From Phanerochaete sordida (taxonomy: Eukaryota > Basidiomycota > Agaricomycetes > Polyporales > Phanerochaetaceae): DNA of 64,000 nt. The notes under the pieces were generated by a model. The model searched no databases. It saw nothing but the letters and a program-made list of their open reading frames with translations, and was not told where the DNA came from. This document shows positions 46,254 to 57,372 of this stretch, in pieces. The DNA is taken from assembly GCA_019973155.2 (NCBI GenBank), contig BPQB01000073.1, positions 62,001-126,000 on the forward strand, in the 5' to 3' direction. A program made the position numbers and the translations under genes. Position 1 is the first letter of the stretch. Each line of letters begins with the position of its first letter.

Positions 46254-48287
46254 TCAGTGTTTGCCGCCGTGGCCCGCGGCGCGCGCCGCGCTCCACGCGT
46301 CCCACATCGCCGCGCGGGTCTCGGCCGTGCCGACCGCGCGCGCGAACGCGAGGACGCGGTAGACGTCGTGGAAGTTGCTCGCGAGCCCGAGGCTCATGCG
46401 CACGACGCCGAGCTCGCGCCCGACGTGCACCTCGAAGTCCGCGAGCGTGTGCGCACACGTGAGCTGGTCCATCTCCGCGCGCAGCCCGAGCAGCGCCGCG
46501 GCGCCGCCCGGGTTGCACATGCAGCCGGTGCGCAGCGAGATGTTCTGCGTCGTCGCGGCGTACTCGACGAACGAGAGCGGGAGCATCTCGCCCGAGGGCT
46601 AGGGCGGACGTGGGTCAGCGCGAGGCGACTAGGCGTAGGTCCGAGGGGCACTCACGTCCAGGAAGATTAAGCTGATGACCGAGCCCGTCTCCGCTTGCTC
46701 GCCGACGGCCTTCGGGCGACGGGTGGGCAGGCGGGAGAGAACGCGGACGACAGGCTTGTCGGTGTTTTCATGCGTGATCTCGGATAGCGAGGTCGCGAGG
46801 AAGTGTGTCAGGGCCGCAAGGCGGATAGGGAGGAAGGGGAGATAGGCTGAGAGGAAGCGGAGGCCGTCCGTGATCGCTGGGAGGCTCACGAAGTTAATCG
46901 TGCCATCCTGTAGAGCATGATAGTCAGCTGCCGCTCGCGATGACATTTGAAATAAGGCTGTTTGGCGACAGGCATGCGCAGGACGCACACCCCCGAGGCT
47001 ATTCCAGACTGGGGATAACTCACCTCGAAGCGCGAGTGCATGTCATCACTCAGGCGGTGGACCATGCCGGGTGCCTGGACGAGGTCGACAGTGCCTCCTG
47101 CGAACCACGGACGGCTGAGCTCCGCGAGGAAGGACTCTTTCACGACGAGGGCGCCGACGCCCGTCGGGAAGCCGAACAGCTTGTAGAAGCTGAGCGCCAT
47201 CGCATCAACGGGATAGTCGGCGAGGTTGATCACCGAGGTCGCCGCGAGCGCTGCCGCGTCGAGCAGGACGCTGTACCCGAGCTGCTTTGCGTGTTTGACG
47301 AGCCCGAGGTTGTTCTTGCTGTTTGTCACGTTGGACTGGGCCGTGAGAGCCAACAGCGCGGGGGCGGTGTCGCCCGGAGCGCGGTGGGTTGCGAGAATGT
47401 CCTGATGCGCGGGAGATCAGAAAGTACACTTTGACACAAAAGATGGGGAGTACCATCGCTGTCTTGGTGTCGACACCACCTTGATCCAAACAGGGGATGT
47501 ACACGACCTCGGACTTCTTGTTCGCGGCGTACACTCGGATGCCGTGCACGCTGTTGTGCGAGTCGGCGCTGAGCACGTACGTCGAGCCCTCCTGGAAGGG
47601 GAACGCCTCGCCGACGAGCTTCAGCGCTGCAGTCGCGTTCGCGGTGAATACGACGGTGTACCCTGGGGGCGCCCTGAAGAACGACAGAACCGCCTGGCGC
47701 GCCTCTTCGGTGTAGCGCGACGAGAGCTGCGATCTGTGTGGATCACATTGTCAGCCCCACTCGATGAGACTAAGATAAGGGAGGCGTTACGAGTTGTTGA
47801 CCGAGTGCGTGTTGCCGAGCACGCTGCGGCGAAGGAAGTCGGTGTGCACGCGGATGAGGCTTTCGGGATAGAGGGAGGCGCCCATGTAGTCGACGTAGGT
47901 TTCGCCGGAGCGATCGAGCCGCGAGAAGTCGCTGCGCCTCAGAGCGTCCAACGTCCAGGTGAGCTTGTATTCGGGGTAGGTTTTGAGGAACTCCTTGAAC
48001 GCGAGTGCGGCCTTTTCGTCGTCCTCCTGGAGTTCTGAAGTCGCCGCGTACAATGGCGGCGGCGGCTCGAGGGTGTGCGAGCTGGTCTCCGAGCCGTCCT
48101 GCGACGCGTCGTCATCGAAATGTGGCGCTGCAGACGTGCAGCCGAGCGTGAGCCCCGAGAACGCCATCGACTGCCGCTTGGCGACGACTTGTGTTGCCTG
48201 AGACATGCGCGACATGCGTTTTGGGTCGCGGAGGAAGGGCTGGGGGAGCGCGGCGGTCGGAGTCGGTTGCGACTGAGAGTTGCCCAT
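46254..48287 (-). CDS. MOCOS-type class V PLP-dependent enzyme (no MOSC domain)
   Basis: Exons 48287..47791, 47733..47454, 47401..47024, 46907..46656, 46598..46254; 583 residues. After a ~110-residue Ser/Pro-rich leader come Y-V-D-Y-M-G-A-S-L-Y-P, G-N-T-H-S-V-N-N-S-S-Q-L-S-S-R, F-T-A-N-A-T-A-A-L-K-L-V-G-E, S-A-D-S-H-N-S-V-H-G-I-R and L-D-A-A-A-L. S-F-Y-K-L-F-G-F-P-T-G-V-G-A-L carries the PLP-binding lysine, and R-T-G-C-M-C-N-P-G-G-A the sulfur-relay cysteine region. These define the aminotransferase-like half of molybdenum-cofactor sulfurase. Full MOCOS has a C-terminal MOSC domain, absent here: the protein ends shortly after R-M-S-L-G-L-A-S-N-F-H-D. It may be a stand-alone cysteine desulfurase-like enzyme; whether it serves Moco is unknown. 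Confidence 0.9.
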
Positions 48288-51200
48288 GGTGTGAGAGGTG
48301 TAGCACAAGTATTCGGAGAAGGCGGTCGAAGCAGGTTGGTGCCCAGCCTAGCCTCCAGGAGCGCAGGATTTATACGAGGTGGCTAGGTCCGTATCGACCG
48401 AATCGGGGCGCGGGTTGACGCCAGTGCTCAGACCAGACTGAGATCCCAGATCAAGCGCGTCGGCGAGTCGTCACGGCAGCAGTCACAGCCAGAGCCAGAG
48501 GGCGAGATGTCCAGAAAGCGCAGGCAGACGAGCTGGGACGTGTCAAAGCCCGAACCGCGCCTTGACGTCCCAACCCCAACCTTAGACATGTCCCAATCAG
48601 GAAGGAGTCAGCGCATCGCCCATGCTTACCGCCACCGCTCGTCAGATCGCTGTTCCGGCTCCTACAGATCGTCGTCCTGTGCAAGACGCCAAAGATCTGC
48701 ATGCCACCTGCTAGTCATTTGACAACGCCCCGCGTAGGTCCTTTCCATGACTTACCTTGCAGCGAAAAGACCCAGTTGATCCAGCCGTGGGGCTGGCAAA
48801 TACGCTGGGACCGGCGTACTCGCTTTCCCAGCATCCACACCCTAACTCCTCTGAAGGCTATCTCTGTCTGTTATTGATAATTCCGAATTGTTTGGCATGG
48901 GCGGACGTGGCGGTGATGTAGAAGTGATGTAGGGAACGGTGGAGGCATGGACGCCGCCATGGTTCGAACCAAAGCCCAGCCACCTGCTGCGCTTCGACGT
49001 GGGAGCAGGGAGCTTGCCGAGTGCGGAGCTTGCTTTCAGGGTTCCGCGGAACTCCTCCAGCCACACCTTCGCCCGACCGAAGTCACCCTGTCGGGCGTAC
49101 AGGCTTCACGTCCAGGAAGCCGACGTCGAAGGATCTGGGAAGGGGAAGCCAGCGGATCCCACGTTGTCAGTGTCATCGCACAGGGTAAGTCGCCACGTCG
49201 CTCGTCGCACTGTGCCTTGCTCTTGGATGCTCAGATAGCGGTAGCGATAGAGTAGCCTCGCTGTGTGAAACGCTATCTAAGCCAGCGTAAATGAAAGCCG
49301 CACTGGTCTGCGCTATCAGCCTGCATATTCATCGGGAGGCAACACGTTCCCGAGGTTGGGCGACAAACAGTCGGAGGGCGACCCAACCGTCTGTTGCTGT
49401 CCCGCTCCCAAGCCGCCAAGTCGGCCGCATCTGTTACGCCCGCGCGTCACCATCTCCGCTCCCTGGCGCAGCGAAACGTCCGGCGGCCGCCTACACAGAC
49501 AATTGGATTACAACACGCAGCAGCCAGCCAGCAGGATGCGCTGGCGGACGCGGGCCCCCGCCCTGTCCATGACACAGGATGCCGTACCGCGCAGAGCTCG
49601 TGCGCGACCGGGCGAGCTTGATGCTGATGCGCGGCGCAGCGCGCGGACGCAGTGTCCCAGGCCGCCAGCGAGCCTTCGCGCGATCATACGCGGCCGCTGC
49701 ACCCACGCAACCGCGACAGGCACGCGCACCGGCTGCCCGCCCGCGCCAGGCACGTGCCGCACGGGCTGTCCAACAGGCGGGCCTCGCGACGCGCGCGGGA
49801 GATCTTGCGCGCGCAACGCGGCATCCGCGCAGAGCCTAACGGGCACCGCAGGCGGGACGCTGATCGCGCATGACGGGCCCGCGGGGCCGCCCCGCGCGCC
49901 CCTCGGCCGACCGCGCGCGGGACCGCGAGTGCGCCCCCGCGACGCGCCGCCCGCGCAGGGCGGCGACGGCGCACCCCAGCGAAGAAGGCGGCGGGCGCGC
50001 CAGGGCCCGGGAGCAGCAGCGCAGCCGCGTGGATATACCATGCGTCCGTGCGGCGGCGCGAGGCAGCACGCGCGAATTCCGAATTCGCGATTCCGAATTC
50101 GCAGACGCCACGCCGCGCCCAGTGCACTCGCGCACCGCGCACCCGAGGCGTTCCCGCGGGCTGCGTCGGACGGCGCGTGCGCCGCGGGAGGCTGGCCTGC
50201 CGCACGCGCGGGTGCACCCACGGTGCGATGTGCAGAGGCTGGGCGCGGCCGCGCGCGCACGGCCGGGTCGCCCGCTGCGCGGCGCGCGCGCGGTGCCTGC
50301 GCGCAGGGTCCTGATGCGGGCTGCCCGATCAGTCCGAGAAGCGATGTGTCGTGCGCGGAAGATGGGCGATCAAAGCTTGTAATGCTGGGCATGCTCTTCG
50401 CGAAGTACGCCAGATCCTGTGGCGCCCGGCGCGCGGGGTGCTGGGGTGCGGGCTCGGGGGTTCGGGGAGCGTTCCTGCGGGGGCCAATTCGCCGAGTGGC
50501 GCGGTTGCAGGGAGATACCGCTTTCGGCTCGGTCAGGGACATGGGCGCGGCGAGATAGCGACGGACTCACTTCGCGTAATTACGAAGATGGCCAGAGAGG
50601 GTGGCTGTCAGGACCTTGAGCTGCGACCCACAGAGGGTAAATGTTGCCGAGAGCTTAGCAGAGAGCAACGTAACGGCGCAGAAGCGGGCACACCGCATTG
50701 AGTTTGGCGAAACACAACAGAGTTGCTAGATCACTTCCTATTCGGAATTCCTGGACGCCAGCGGGCCATCTGGGCATTCTAGTGCGGGTTGCCTGCATCA
50801 ACAGGAGGACAATGTGGGGAGGGCGTGCCGATAATCTCGGGAAAAAGATCGCATGTGACAGCTCAGCGACTGTGGTACCGTCCGTCGCAGTGAACTGGAC
50901 CAGATTGCATTTGCAGCGCAGTACGACGGAAAGTAGCTGGTGATTTGCTGTATTTTGGGGATACGCTGCATGGGGATATGACTCAATACACATAAGCAGA
51001 TACCAGTCAAGGACCATGGAACTCACCGCCATCCTGCGCAGAGTTCATCCTGGCTTCGGCCCTATCCTTGAACGAGCCTCACGCGGGACTGGACTCTGAG
51101 ACAAACTTGTCGGAGACGAACACCATAACGCCGAGGTGAGCCACAAGTACTGGGTCTGGGTGGGGTGCGTGTGCCATCCGTGACGAGAATGGCTCTACGG

Positions 51201-52215
51201 GGTGATAGGAGCAAGTCCGACCGAAGAGACTAGAACCGTCCTGGCTTGATGTCATGCGGCGAACACAACCCTGTGGTGTCGTGACGGCATTAGCACAATT
51301 GCAAGGTAGCGGAACAGACGTCGAAGAGGACACGGTACCTTGCATTTGTGCAGTAAAAGGCCGGGCAGGACCGCTCCAACGGCCATGTCACCATTCTGTT
51401 TCCACCCATCAGCCCTTCCATCCTTCGAAAACGAGGATAGCTCGACGGAACCGTGTTAAAAAGCTGGGACTAGTGCGCAGCACCCAAAGACCCCGCGACG
51501 GGAGGCATGGTCGCGCAAGCATTTGGGCTGACTTCAGGGGCCATAGGCCGCCAGTAACGTTCGGCACGACAACGTCCATGCGCCGCGTCGAGGGTCTGCG
51601 AGAGAAGCGGGTCAGTAGCTGGTAGAACTCGCTGCCATGTATGTACGCGTGCGTACCACGTTCCATGGCGTGCTCAATGGCGGAAGGCACGGCCCTCGGG
51701 GAGAAGGCGACGGCGCGCACAGCACGCGGGCGGTGCTGGCATGGCACGGTTGGCGGAAGCCTAGCGAGGCTTCCAGGACAGTCGGCTTGCAGTGCGAGCC
51801 TGAGACGGTGCTAAGTCCGTCGTGCGGTGGAGCAGCATGAGGCTAGCACCCCGCAGCAGTCCTTTCCTGGTGTGGCGGCACTTTGCGGACGAGAACTGTA
51901 CGTCTCTGGCGGTCAGTTTTTTCTCAAGATGGCTATATTGCTCGAGACGTCTCCGGGCTGTGTCACAGACGCTTTTTCGAGGCTGAACGGCGGCGGTCAC
52001 GGTGTTTTAGAGGCTCCTGAGGAGGCCAGGTCGGAATCTTGGGCAAGGACGAATGGTTCGGTTGCCACGGGGTATGACCCTGCGAGGTCACATGATCGTT
52101 GATGCCATCATCAGAACCGAACCAACCTGCACCCGGCGCTGCTGCCGCCGCGTGAAGTCCAGCGACCACCACATTCCTCTCTCTCCTCGCCGTTGCTCTC
52201 GACGACGCCAACGCC
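48288..52215. other. Large intergenic region with a GC-rich island, no gene recognised
   Basis: From about 49500 to 50450 the sequence is extremely GC-rich, producing frames of 400 residues on plus and 344 on minus that are Ala/Arg/Pro-rich and mutually exclusive. Within it, 50090-50130 holds clustered GAATTCG words. At 51409-51747 (minus) a frame of 112 residues looks somewhat protein-like but matches nothing I know. No RNA gene was recognised. Confidence 0.45.
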
Positions 52216-53250
52216 ATGTCCACAGCGCACAGACCAACATGGGACCCCGCCCAGGCGAAGGACGTCAAGGGCGGCTCGCGCCAGTTCTCCGTGCGAGACA
52301 TGGCGGCACACACGAAGCTCAAGTTCCGGTACGTGCCCAGCTTGTTTCGCGAGGTCCGTGACTATATGCGTCTCTGTCCCTCTGCAGGCAGCCCGGACAG
52401 ACCTCGGTAGACGAGATCAAGAAGCGCGACCTCCGCGCGGAGCTGCTCGCGGCAGAGGCAGAGGCACGGGACAAGAAGCGGAAGGCCGAGGGCAAGCCGC
52501 CGCTCGCAGTGGAGAACGGGGTTGCTGGGGAGGACGAGGCGAACAAGCGGCGGAAACTGCTGCAAGAGGCCATGGAGATGGACAAGGACGATGACGATGA
52601 GGACGAAAAGCCCACAGAGAGCGGAGAGAAGGAAGCCGAAGACGGCGAGGACAGCGAGGAGTGCGTATGGTTTTCCCTGGCCAGCAGCTGCGGTTCGCTG
52701 ACCGTGCGCTCAGAGACGACGACGATGATGATGACGACGAAGACGACTCGGCCGAGCTCCTGCGCGAGCTGGAGAAGATCAAGCGGGAGCGCGCCGCTGA
52801 GAAGGAGAGGCAAGAGCGCGAACAGTCCGAATCTACGGCAGTCCAGCGCGAGGCCGAGATTGCGACGGCGAATCCGCTGCTGAACCTCGCGGCAGCCCTC
52901 GGCCAGACCCCGACCGGCGTGAACACGACTGTCCCGGGGACATTCGCCGTCAAGCGGAGATGGGACGATGGTGCGTAGTCACGCCCCTACCCGGATACTG
53001 AGGCTGAATCGCGCTGCTCTAGACCTGATCTTCAAGAACCAGGCATTGAGCCAGCGGGACAAGGACAAGGCGTCCGGAGGCTTCGTTAATGATTTGCTGC
53101 GGACAGAGTTCCACAAGTGCGTCCATCGTCCGCTCCCACACGCTATTTACCTGATCCTCGTTTCGCCCACAGAAAATTCATGCAGAAGTTTATCAAGGTA
53201 CGCAGCTCTTCGCCTGCTTCTCGTTTTCATATTAACGTCTTCCGAAGTAG
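52216..53250 (+). CDS. CWC15: Pre-mRNA-splicing factor Cwc15
   Basis: Exons 52216..52328, 52388..52660, 52714..52970, 53023..53116, 53173..53197 and a last exon 53248..53250 that supplies only the TAG; 254 residues. It starts M-S-T-A-H-R-P-T-W-D-P-A and S-V-R-D-M-A-A-H-T-K-L-K-F-R, the fixed N-terminus of Cwc15/Cwf15. The middle is charged and coiled, with an Asp/Glu run and E-L-L-R-E-L-E-K-I-K-R-E-R. It closes with N-P-L-L-N-L, V-K-R-R-W-D-D-D-L-I-F-K-N-Q and F-V-N-D-L-L-R-T-E-F-H-K-K-F-M-Q-K-F. Cwc15 belongs to the Prp19/NTC-associated active spliceosome. If the last intron is retained, the frame runs to 53374 with an unrelated tail. Confidence 0.95.
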
Positions 53251-54749
53251 TGATCTCGTCGGGTGCCCTGCCGTGGATTGTACTTCTATTGCTTTTATGT
53301 CATCCCATGCCCCTCGCTTCCTCGAGCGAAACGATCGTCCGAAGCAGTGCCCTCGCCTTCCTTCCTTGCGGTGAGATCTGGTGAATTGTCCACATCCCTA
53401 AATTGCTATCGCTACGGACAGGTGAGCGACGCCAGTCCCTGATGGTCATCTCATAACTCCCCGGTTGGCCCTGTCGTCGATCTGCGCACGACTTCATACA
53501 CCCCATGTCCTCCTGAAACTAGCTCTACGCAACGGCGGTTGCGAATCCAACTTCAAGAGGCCTACAGCCAGATCACAGCGGCTCTCGCGCAGCAATGTCG
53601 TCGCGCACAGCACTGGTCTCTCGGCCATCCTGTGTGGCGCACTGACTTTCTTTGCTTGCCAACGTCCTGTGTCCGGAGCGACTGCTCTTGGCTCTGTCGA
53701 TAGGCGGGCGGCGACCAGTGCTGGTACGTCTGCCTGGACGTCTAGTGGCATCAAGCGACGACTGACAGTGTTGCTACAGGACTGTCGTCCGCGCTATGCA
53801 CTCGCCCTGCGGTGCGCGCATCCCCCGCCGCGTCTGCGCCACGCCAATTGGCACCCGTGCAAAAGTCCTGCTACCGCAATGAAGCATCAATGACCCAGAC
53901 ACATCGCCATGGACGGCGGCGACAAGTCGCCCAAGCTCCAATGGCTCTGCGTGCAGGCGTCCCAGGGCACCCACCTTTTCCAGGCGGCGCGGATCTTGCG
54001 CAGAGTGAGGTCGGCTAGTTCATGGTCAGTCGAGCGTCTTCGTGGTCCGTCTCTCGTTCTAAATGATTGTTTGCAGAGCGCGATACATGCGAGGGACGGC
54101 TGATCCATCTATTGGGTCGCGGTCAGGACTGCGCGCTGCGCTTTCCGTGCCTTTGAACGGATACATGTGCTCGAAAAGCGACCTACTGTTGTACTCCATC
54201 ACAAAGAACGGCGTGCTTGTCGCGGCTGATACTTTCTAACCTTCAACCTAGGTCAAGACTCGATACGGGTCCTTCGAAATCTCCCAACGATATTTCAAGC
54301 TTAGGATCTTGAGCTACTTGCACCTGCCCGCCCTGGGCACCGGTGAAGTTGAAGTCTTGCGTCCACATTGGCACCACGTCAAGTGAGCATCTGTGTAAAC
54401 GGTCGCAGCTACAATCCGGGAGCCAGGCGCGCGCCAACTGATTGGGCGATATGCGGGAACCAGCAGGTATCTCCGCCACAGCTTTCGTTCTCCCACATAC
54501 CTTCGTTAGGTCAAGGGAAGCACAGGTGCCCCATTAGTTGCGCCATGCCTTCAGAAGATCAGGTCGTAGACCGTACGTTACCACATCAACTACCTGAATA
54601 TATCATCGCTTAGTCTCGTGCGCAGCAGGCGGACATTCGATAGCCAGTCTTCTTGGCAAAGCTCGAGAGTGGCTCGGCTCTGCGTCATCCGTGCGTACGG
54701 CAGGGCTGCTTGAGGAGTATATCGCGGACTAACACACTCCCCGACACAG
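53251..54749. other. Intergenic, no gene recognised
   Basis: Short frames only. The promoter and any short first exon of the HET-like gene at 54750 should lie in its last few hundred bases; a candidate ATG is near 54546 but could not be spliced in frame with confidence. Confidence 0.4.
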
Positions 54750-56654
54750 ACGGGATTGCCCCCCGGCCAGAGGAGGTTCAAATTTGGAAGCACGGTCATT
54801 TGCGAAGAGGACCCTCCCTGGGACACATCTGCGGTGGATCGAAACGGATCGATAGCCATTCCCCAGTTCAGAGACATGCAAATGGGCGGACAAAAGCACG
54901 GAGAGTCCTTCTGGGAGAACTCTGCCGAGCTGCGCTTGAGTATATGGGGGCTCGTCAAGCTATCCGAGAAGGAGAACCTGCCACAAGAGACTCTCTTCTC
55001 CTCTTCCGGACGTGGGAGGCAGTTCGCTCTCATCCCCGAGCCTCGCTCCCCAATCCCTCTGCAATGGGCTCACTTTAGTCCTAAGGCCATTCCAACCGAC
55101 CTCGCCGACAAGCCTTGCACTGAGCTGGGCGTCGACCAGCTGCTCACGATGCTAAACGACGTCTTGGGCACAAGCTATCAACTCAAGAAGCGAGGCCTCC
55201 GAGACGTTCTCGAGAGCCTCATCTCTACTTGCCCGGATTTCGGCCAAGTATACGGCATCCTGCGCGGGCGGTGGAAGGATGACTTTACGAAGCTGCTCCC
55301 ACGCCTTGCTGAAGCGCAGGAGAAGGACGAGAAGCTACGAAAGGACGCCGTTCGTGATGGCTACATCGCAGACGCGCGAGTGCCCCGCAGACGCATCTGG
55401 GACCTGTACAGCAACCGCGTGCTCCCCTTCCATGCCATCCCGCCCTCGGCCCATCCGATGATGACACGCGAGCGTGTCACGGTATCGCACAGCTGGGTTG
55501 CCGGCGACGCTCTGACGCAGGTCTCGACGCCGATCAACGGCCACGAATGGCCAGTCCCGATGCCCCGCGCTACCACTCTCGAGCACGTCCGCGTCGAGCT
55601 GCTCAACCTCGGTGCCGAGTATGCGTGGCTGGACATCCTTTGCCTGCGGCAGCGGGGACGCGATGAAGACGAAGATACGCGGAAGGGGGAGTGGAAGATC
55701 GACGTGCCCACCATCGGAAACATCTACGGCGGGGAGCTCTGCCTCGCATACTTCAACGGGCTCGGGCTGCCCCTCGACCCCTCCCCGTCGACAATCGCAT
55801 CCGACCGTCACTGGCTGAACCGCGTCTGGACAGTCCAGGAAGCGACGATATATTGGCTTCCCGGCGGACTCACTGGCACCTTCTCGGACGACACGCGCGC
55901 ATTCTTCCAGCTCCTGCTCGCACACATGCCGCGCGGACCTCGAGCAGAGACTGGCCGGTGGCCATACGCAGTCCAGGCTATCCGTGGGCGTGCCTGCACG
56001 ACGGAGCTTGACCGGGTCCACGGCGTCGCATACAGCATGTTCCCCGGAACGCTGCCAGTGTACGACGAAGGCATGGCGCCCAAGGATGCCTGGACCGTAC
56101 TCCTGAAGCACGTACATCCCTCCGCGCGTATCGAGCTCGCGCTGCGCCACATGATGACACGTCCACACGATCTCGCCTTGCTCCCCTCCTGGGACGACTT
56201 CCTCGCGGAAGACGTCAAGCTGCCGTCGTATGACGCAGCCTGGCCGCGGCTGAGCACTCTTGGAGAGGACAGTCTCGGGACAGCCGCGTCCGGGACCTTC
56301 TTCCAGAAGGAGGGCAACTCACTTGGCCCCGTGTATGTCGTGAGACAGCTGCAGGGCGATAGCAGCTCCGAAGCAACTCTGGAGCTGGAGGACACTACGA
56401 GCGGGCGTCCACACTACACGATCACTTGTCAAATCGGCGGAGAGCTGGTGGAGAGCACACCCTATCTCATCGTCAAGTGCTCGAGAGAGATCTGGCTCGT
56501 CGCAGAGGTGGTAGGGGAGCGCCACATTGGAAATCAGAACGCGTTCGAGGTAGTGAAACGAGGGTCGTTGTATTTCGCTGATGGTTCGCCGAAGCTTCCT
56601 GAACGATATGGCGCTCAGATTGTGTACTTACCAGGTGCACATGCGAGCACATGA
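54750..56654 (+). CDS. HET-type protein (HET-like 2)
   Basis: The coding frame is open from an acceptor (GACACAG) at 54749, giving at least 634 residues. By comparison with its neighbours a tiny first exon with the ATG lies upstream and was not located. The entry is R-R-F-K-F-G-S and E-E-D-P-P-W-D. HET blocks: V-S-H-S-W-V-A (about residue 246), Y-A-W-L-D-I-L-C-L-R-Q (about 291) and N-R-V-W-T-V-Q-E-A (about 357), then C-T-T-E-L-D-R-V-H-G-V-A-Y and L-L-K-H-V-H-P-S-A-R. The tail has V-A-E-V-V-G-E-R and F-E-V-V-K-R-G-S-L-Y-F-A-D-G. It is closely similar to the next gene throughout, so the pair is a tandem duplication. It is probably cytosolic and has no NACHT, TPR or WD partner domain. The known HET role is cell death on non-self recognition; here it is inferred only. 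Confidence 0.84.
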   Translation, partial: TGLPPGQRRFKFGSTVICEEDPPWDTSAVDRNGSIAIPQFRDMQMGGQKHGESFWENSAELRLSIWGLVKLSEKENLPQETLFSSSGRGRQFALIPEPRSPIPLQWAHFSPKAIPTDLADKPCTELGVDQLLTMLNDVLGTSYQLKKRGLRDVLESLISTCPDFGQVYGILRGRWKDDFTKLLPRLAEAQEKDEKLRKDAVRDGYIADARVPRRRIWDLYSNRVLPFHAIPPSAHPMMTRERVTVSHSWVAGDALTQVSTPINGHEWPVPMPRATTLEHVRVELLNLGAEYAWLDILCLRQRGRDEDEDTRKGEWKIDVPTIGNIYGGELCLAYFNGLGLPLDPSPSTIASDRHWLNRVWTVQEATIYWLPGGLTGTFSDDTRAFFQLLLAHMPRGPRAETGRWPYAVQAIRGRACTTELDRVHGVAYSMFPGTLPVYDEGMAPKDAWTVLLKHVHPSARIELALRHMMTRPHDLALLPSWDDFLAEDVKLPSYDAAWPRLSTLGEDSLGTAASGTFFQKEGNSLGPVYVVRQLQGDSSSEATLELEDTTSGRPHYTITCQIGGELVESTPYLIVKCSREIWLVAEVVGERHIGNQNAFEVVKRGSLYFADGSPKLPERYGAQIVYLPGAHAST

Positions 56655-57372
56655 GTGGCAGTCGTGTAGCGTTGGTTGTGTATTTGAGCTACTGGTCCTC
56701 AAGTGATTTACTACGGGTCATAATGGTCATGGCCTGGCTACGCGCTGGACTGGCGCCCAAACTTGTCTCTTTCCTCGACCAACATGTCTGCTGCATAACT
56801 GACTTCATCGCCAACAGCCGCAACTTCTGCCCAAAAATGTAGAGCTTACTCAAATGGTCGAGGGAATACATCAAGATTCTGCCGCGAATTATGGAGGCAG
56901 CGGCACTAGCAGCGCATAAAATCATGCTGGTGCGCGACGAGTCGGGTGGTCGTAAGCCAGTAGAGCGTACGTTTTAAAGGCCCCACCAAGTCTGCCCAGC
57001 CATAGGCGGCCCTTTCATCAATATATCACATTCTAATTCGGTCCTCTTCAGCCCCGCAGCCGGGCCCAGACCAGCATCTGATCGGGCGGCATATCCACGA
57101 CGATGCACAGCAGCCTTTGCTGTGCAAGGCCAACACGCACGGCACGCTGTAAGACTGGCCCTCACTTGCACTATATCCAATGAATTCTGGTCTGGAAAGA
57201 CCAACGAGTGACTGTGAGTAGCCAGAACGACAGATGATTCTACGCTATCGCTCAAATTGACTTAGCGGGAGAAGCTGCAGCAAGCTCAGCGGTCCCTCCA
57301 AACAGCTCTGCTCTCACAAGAGCTCGAGAATGGTTCTTGACGAAGATGCATCCCAACTGGGGTGCAGATGAA
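56655..57372. other. Intergenic between tandem HET-like genes
   Basis: No coding frame recognised. It is the 3' flank of HET-like 2 and the promoter of HET-like 3. Confidence 0.5.

Noticed and set aside
48950..48990. GGTTCGAACC resembling a tRNA B box
   Set aside because: It is a simple palindrome; no A box at the right spacing and no acceptor-stem pairing could be found.
49356..50558. 400-residue plus-strand frame (and a 344-residue minus-strand frame at 49508-50542)
   Set aside because: Ala/Arg/Pro-rich low-complexity translation with no domain and open frames on both strands at once; explained by very high GC removing stop codons.
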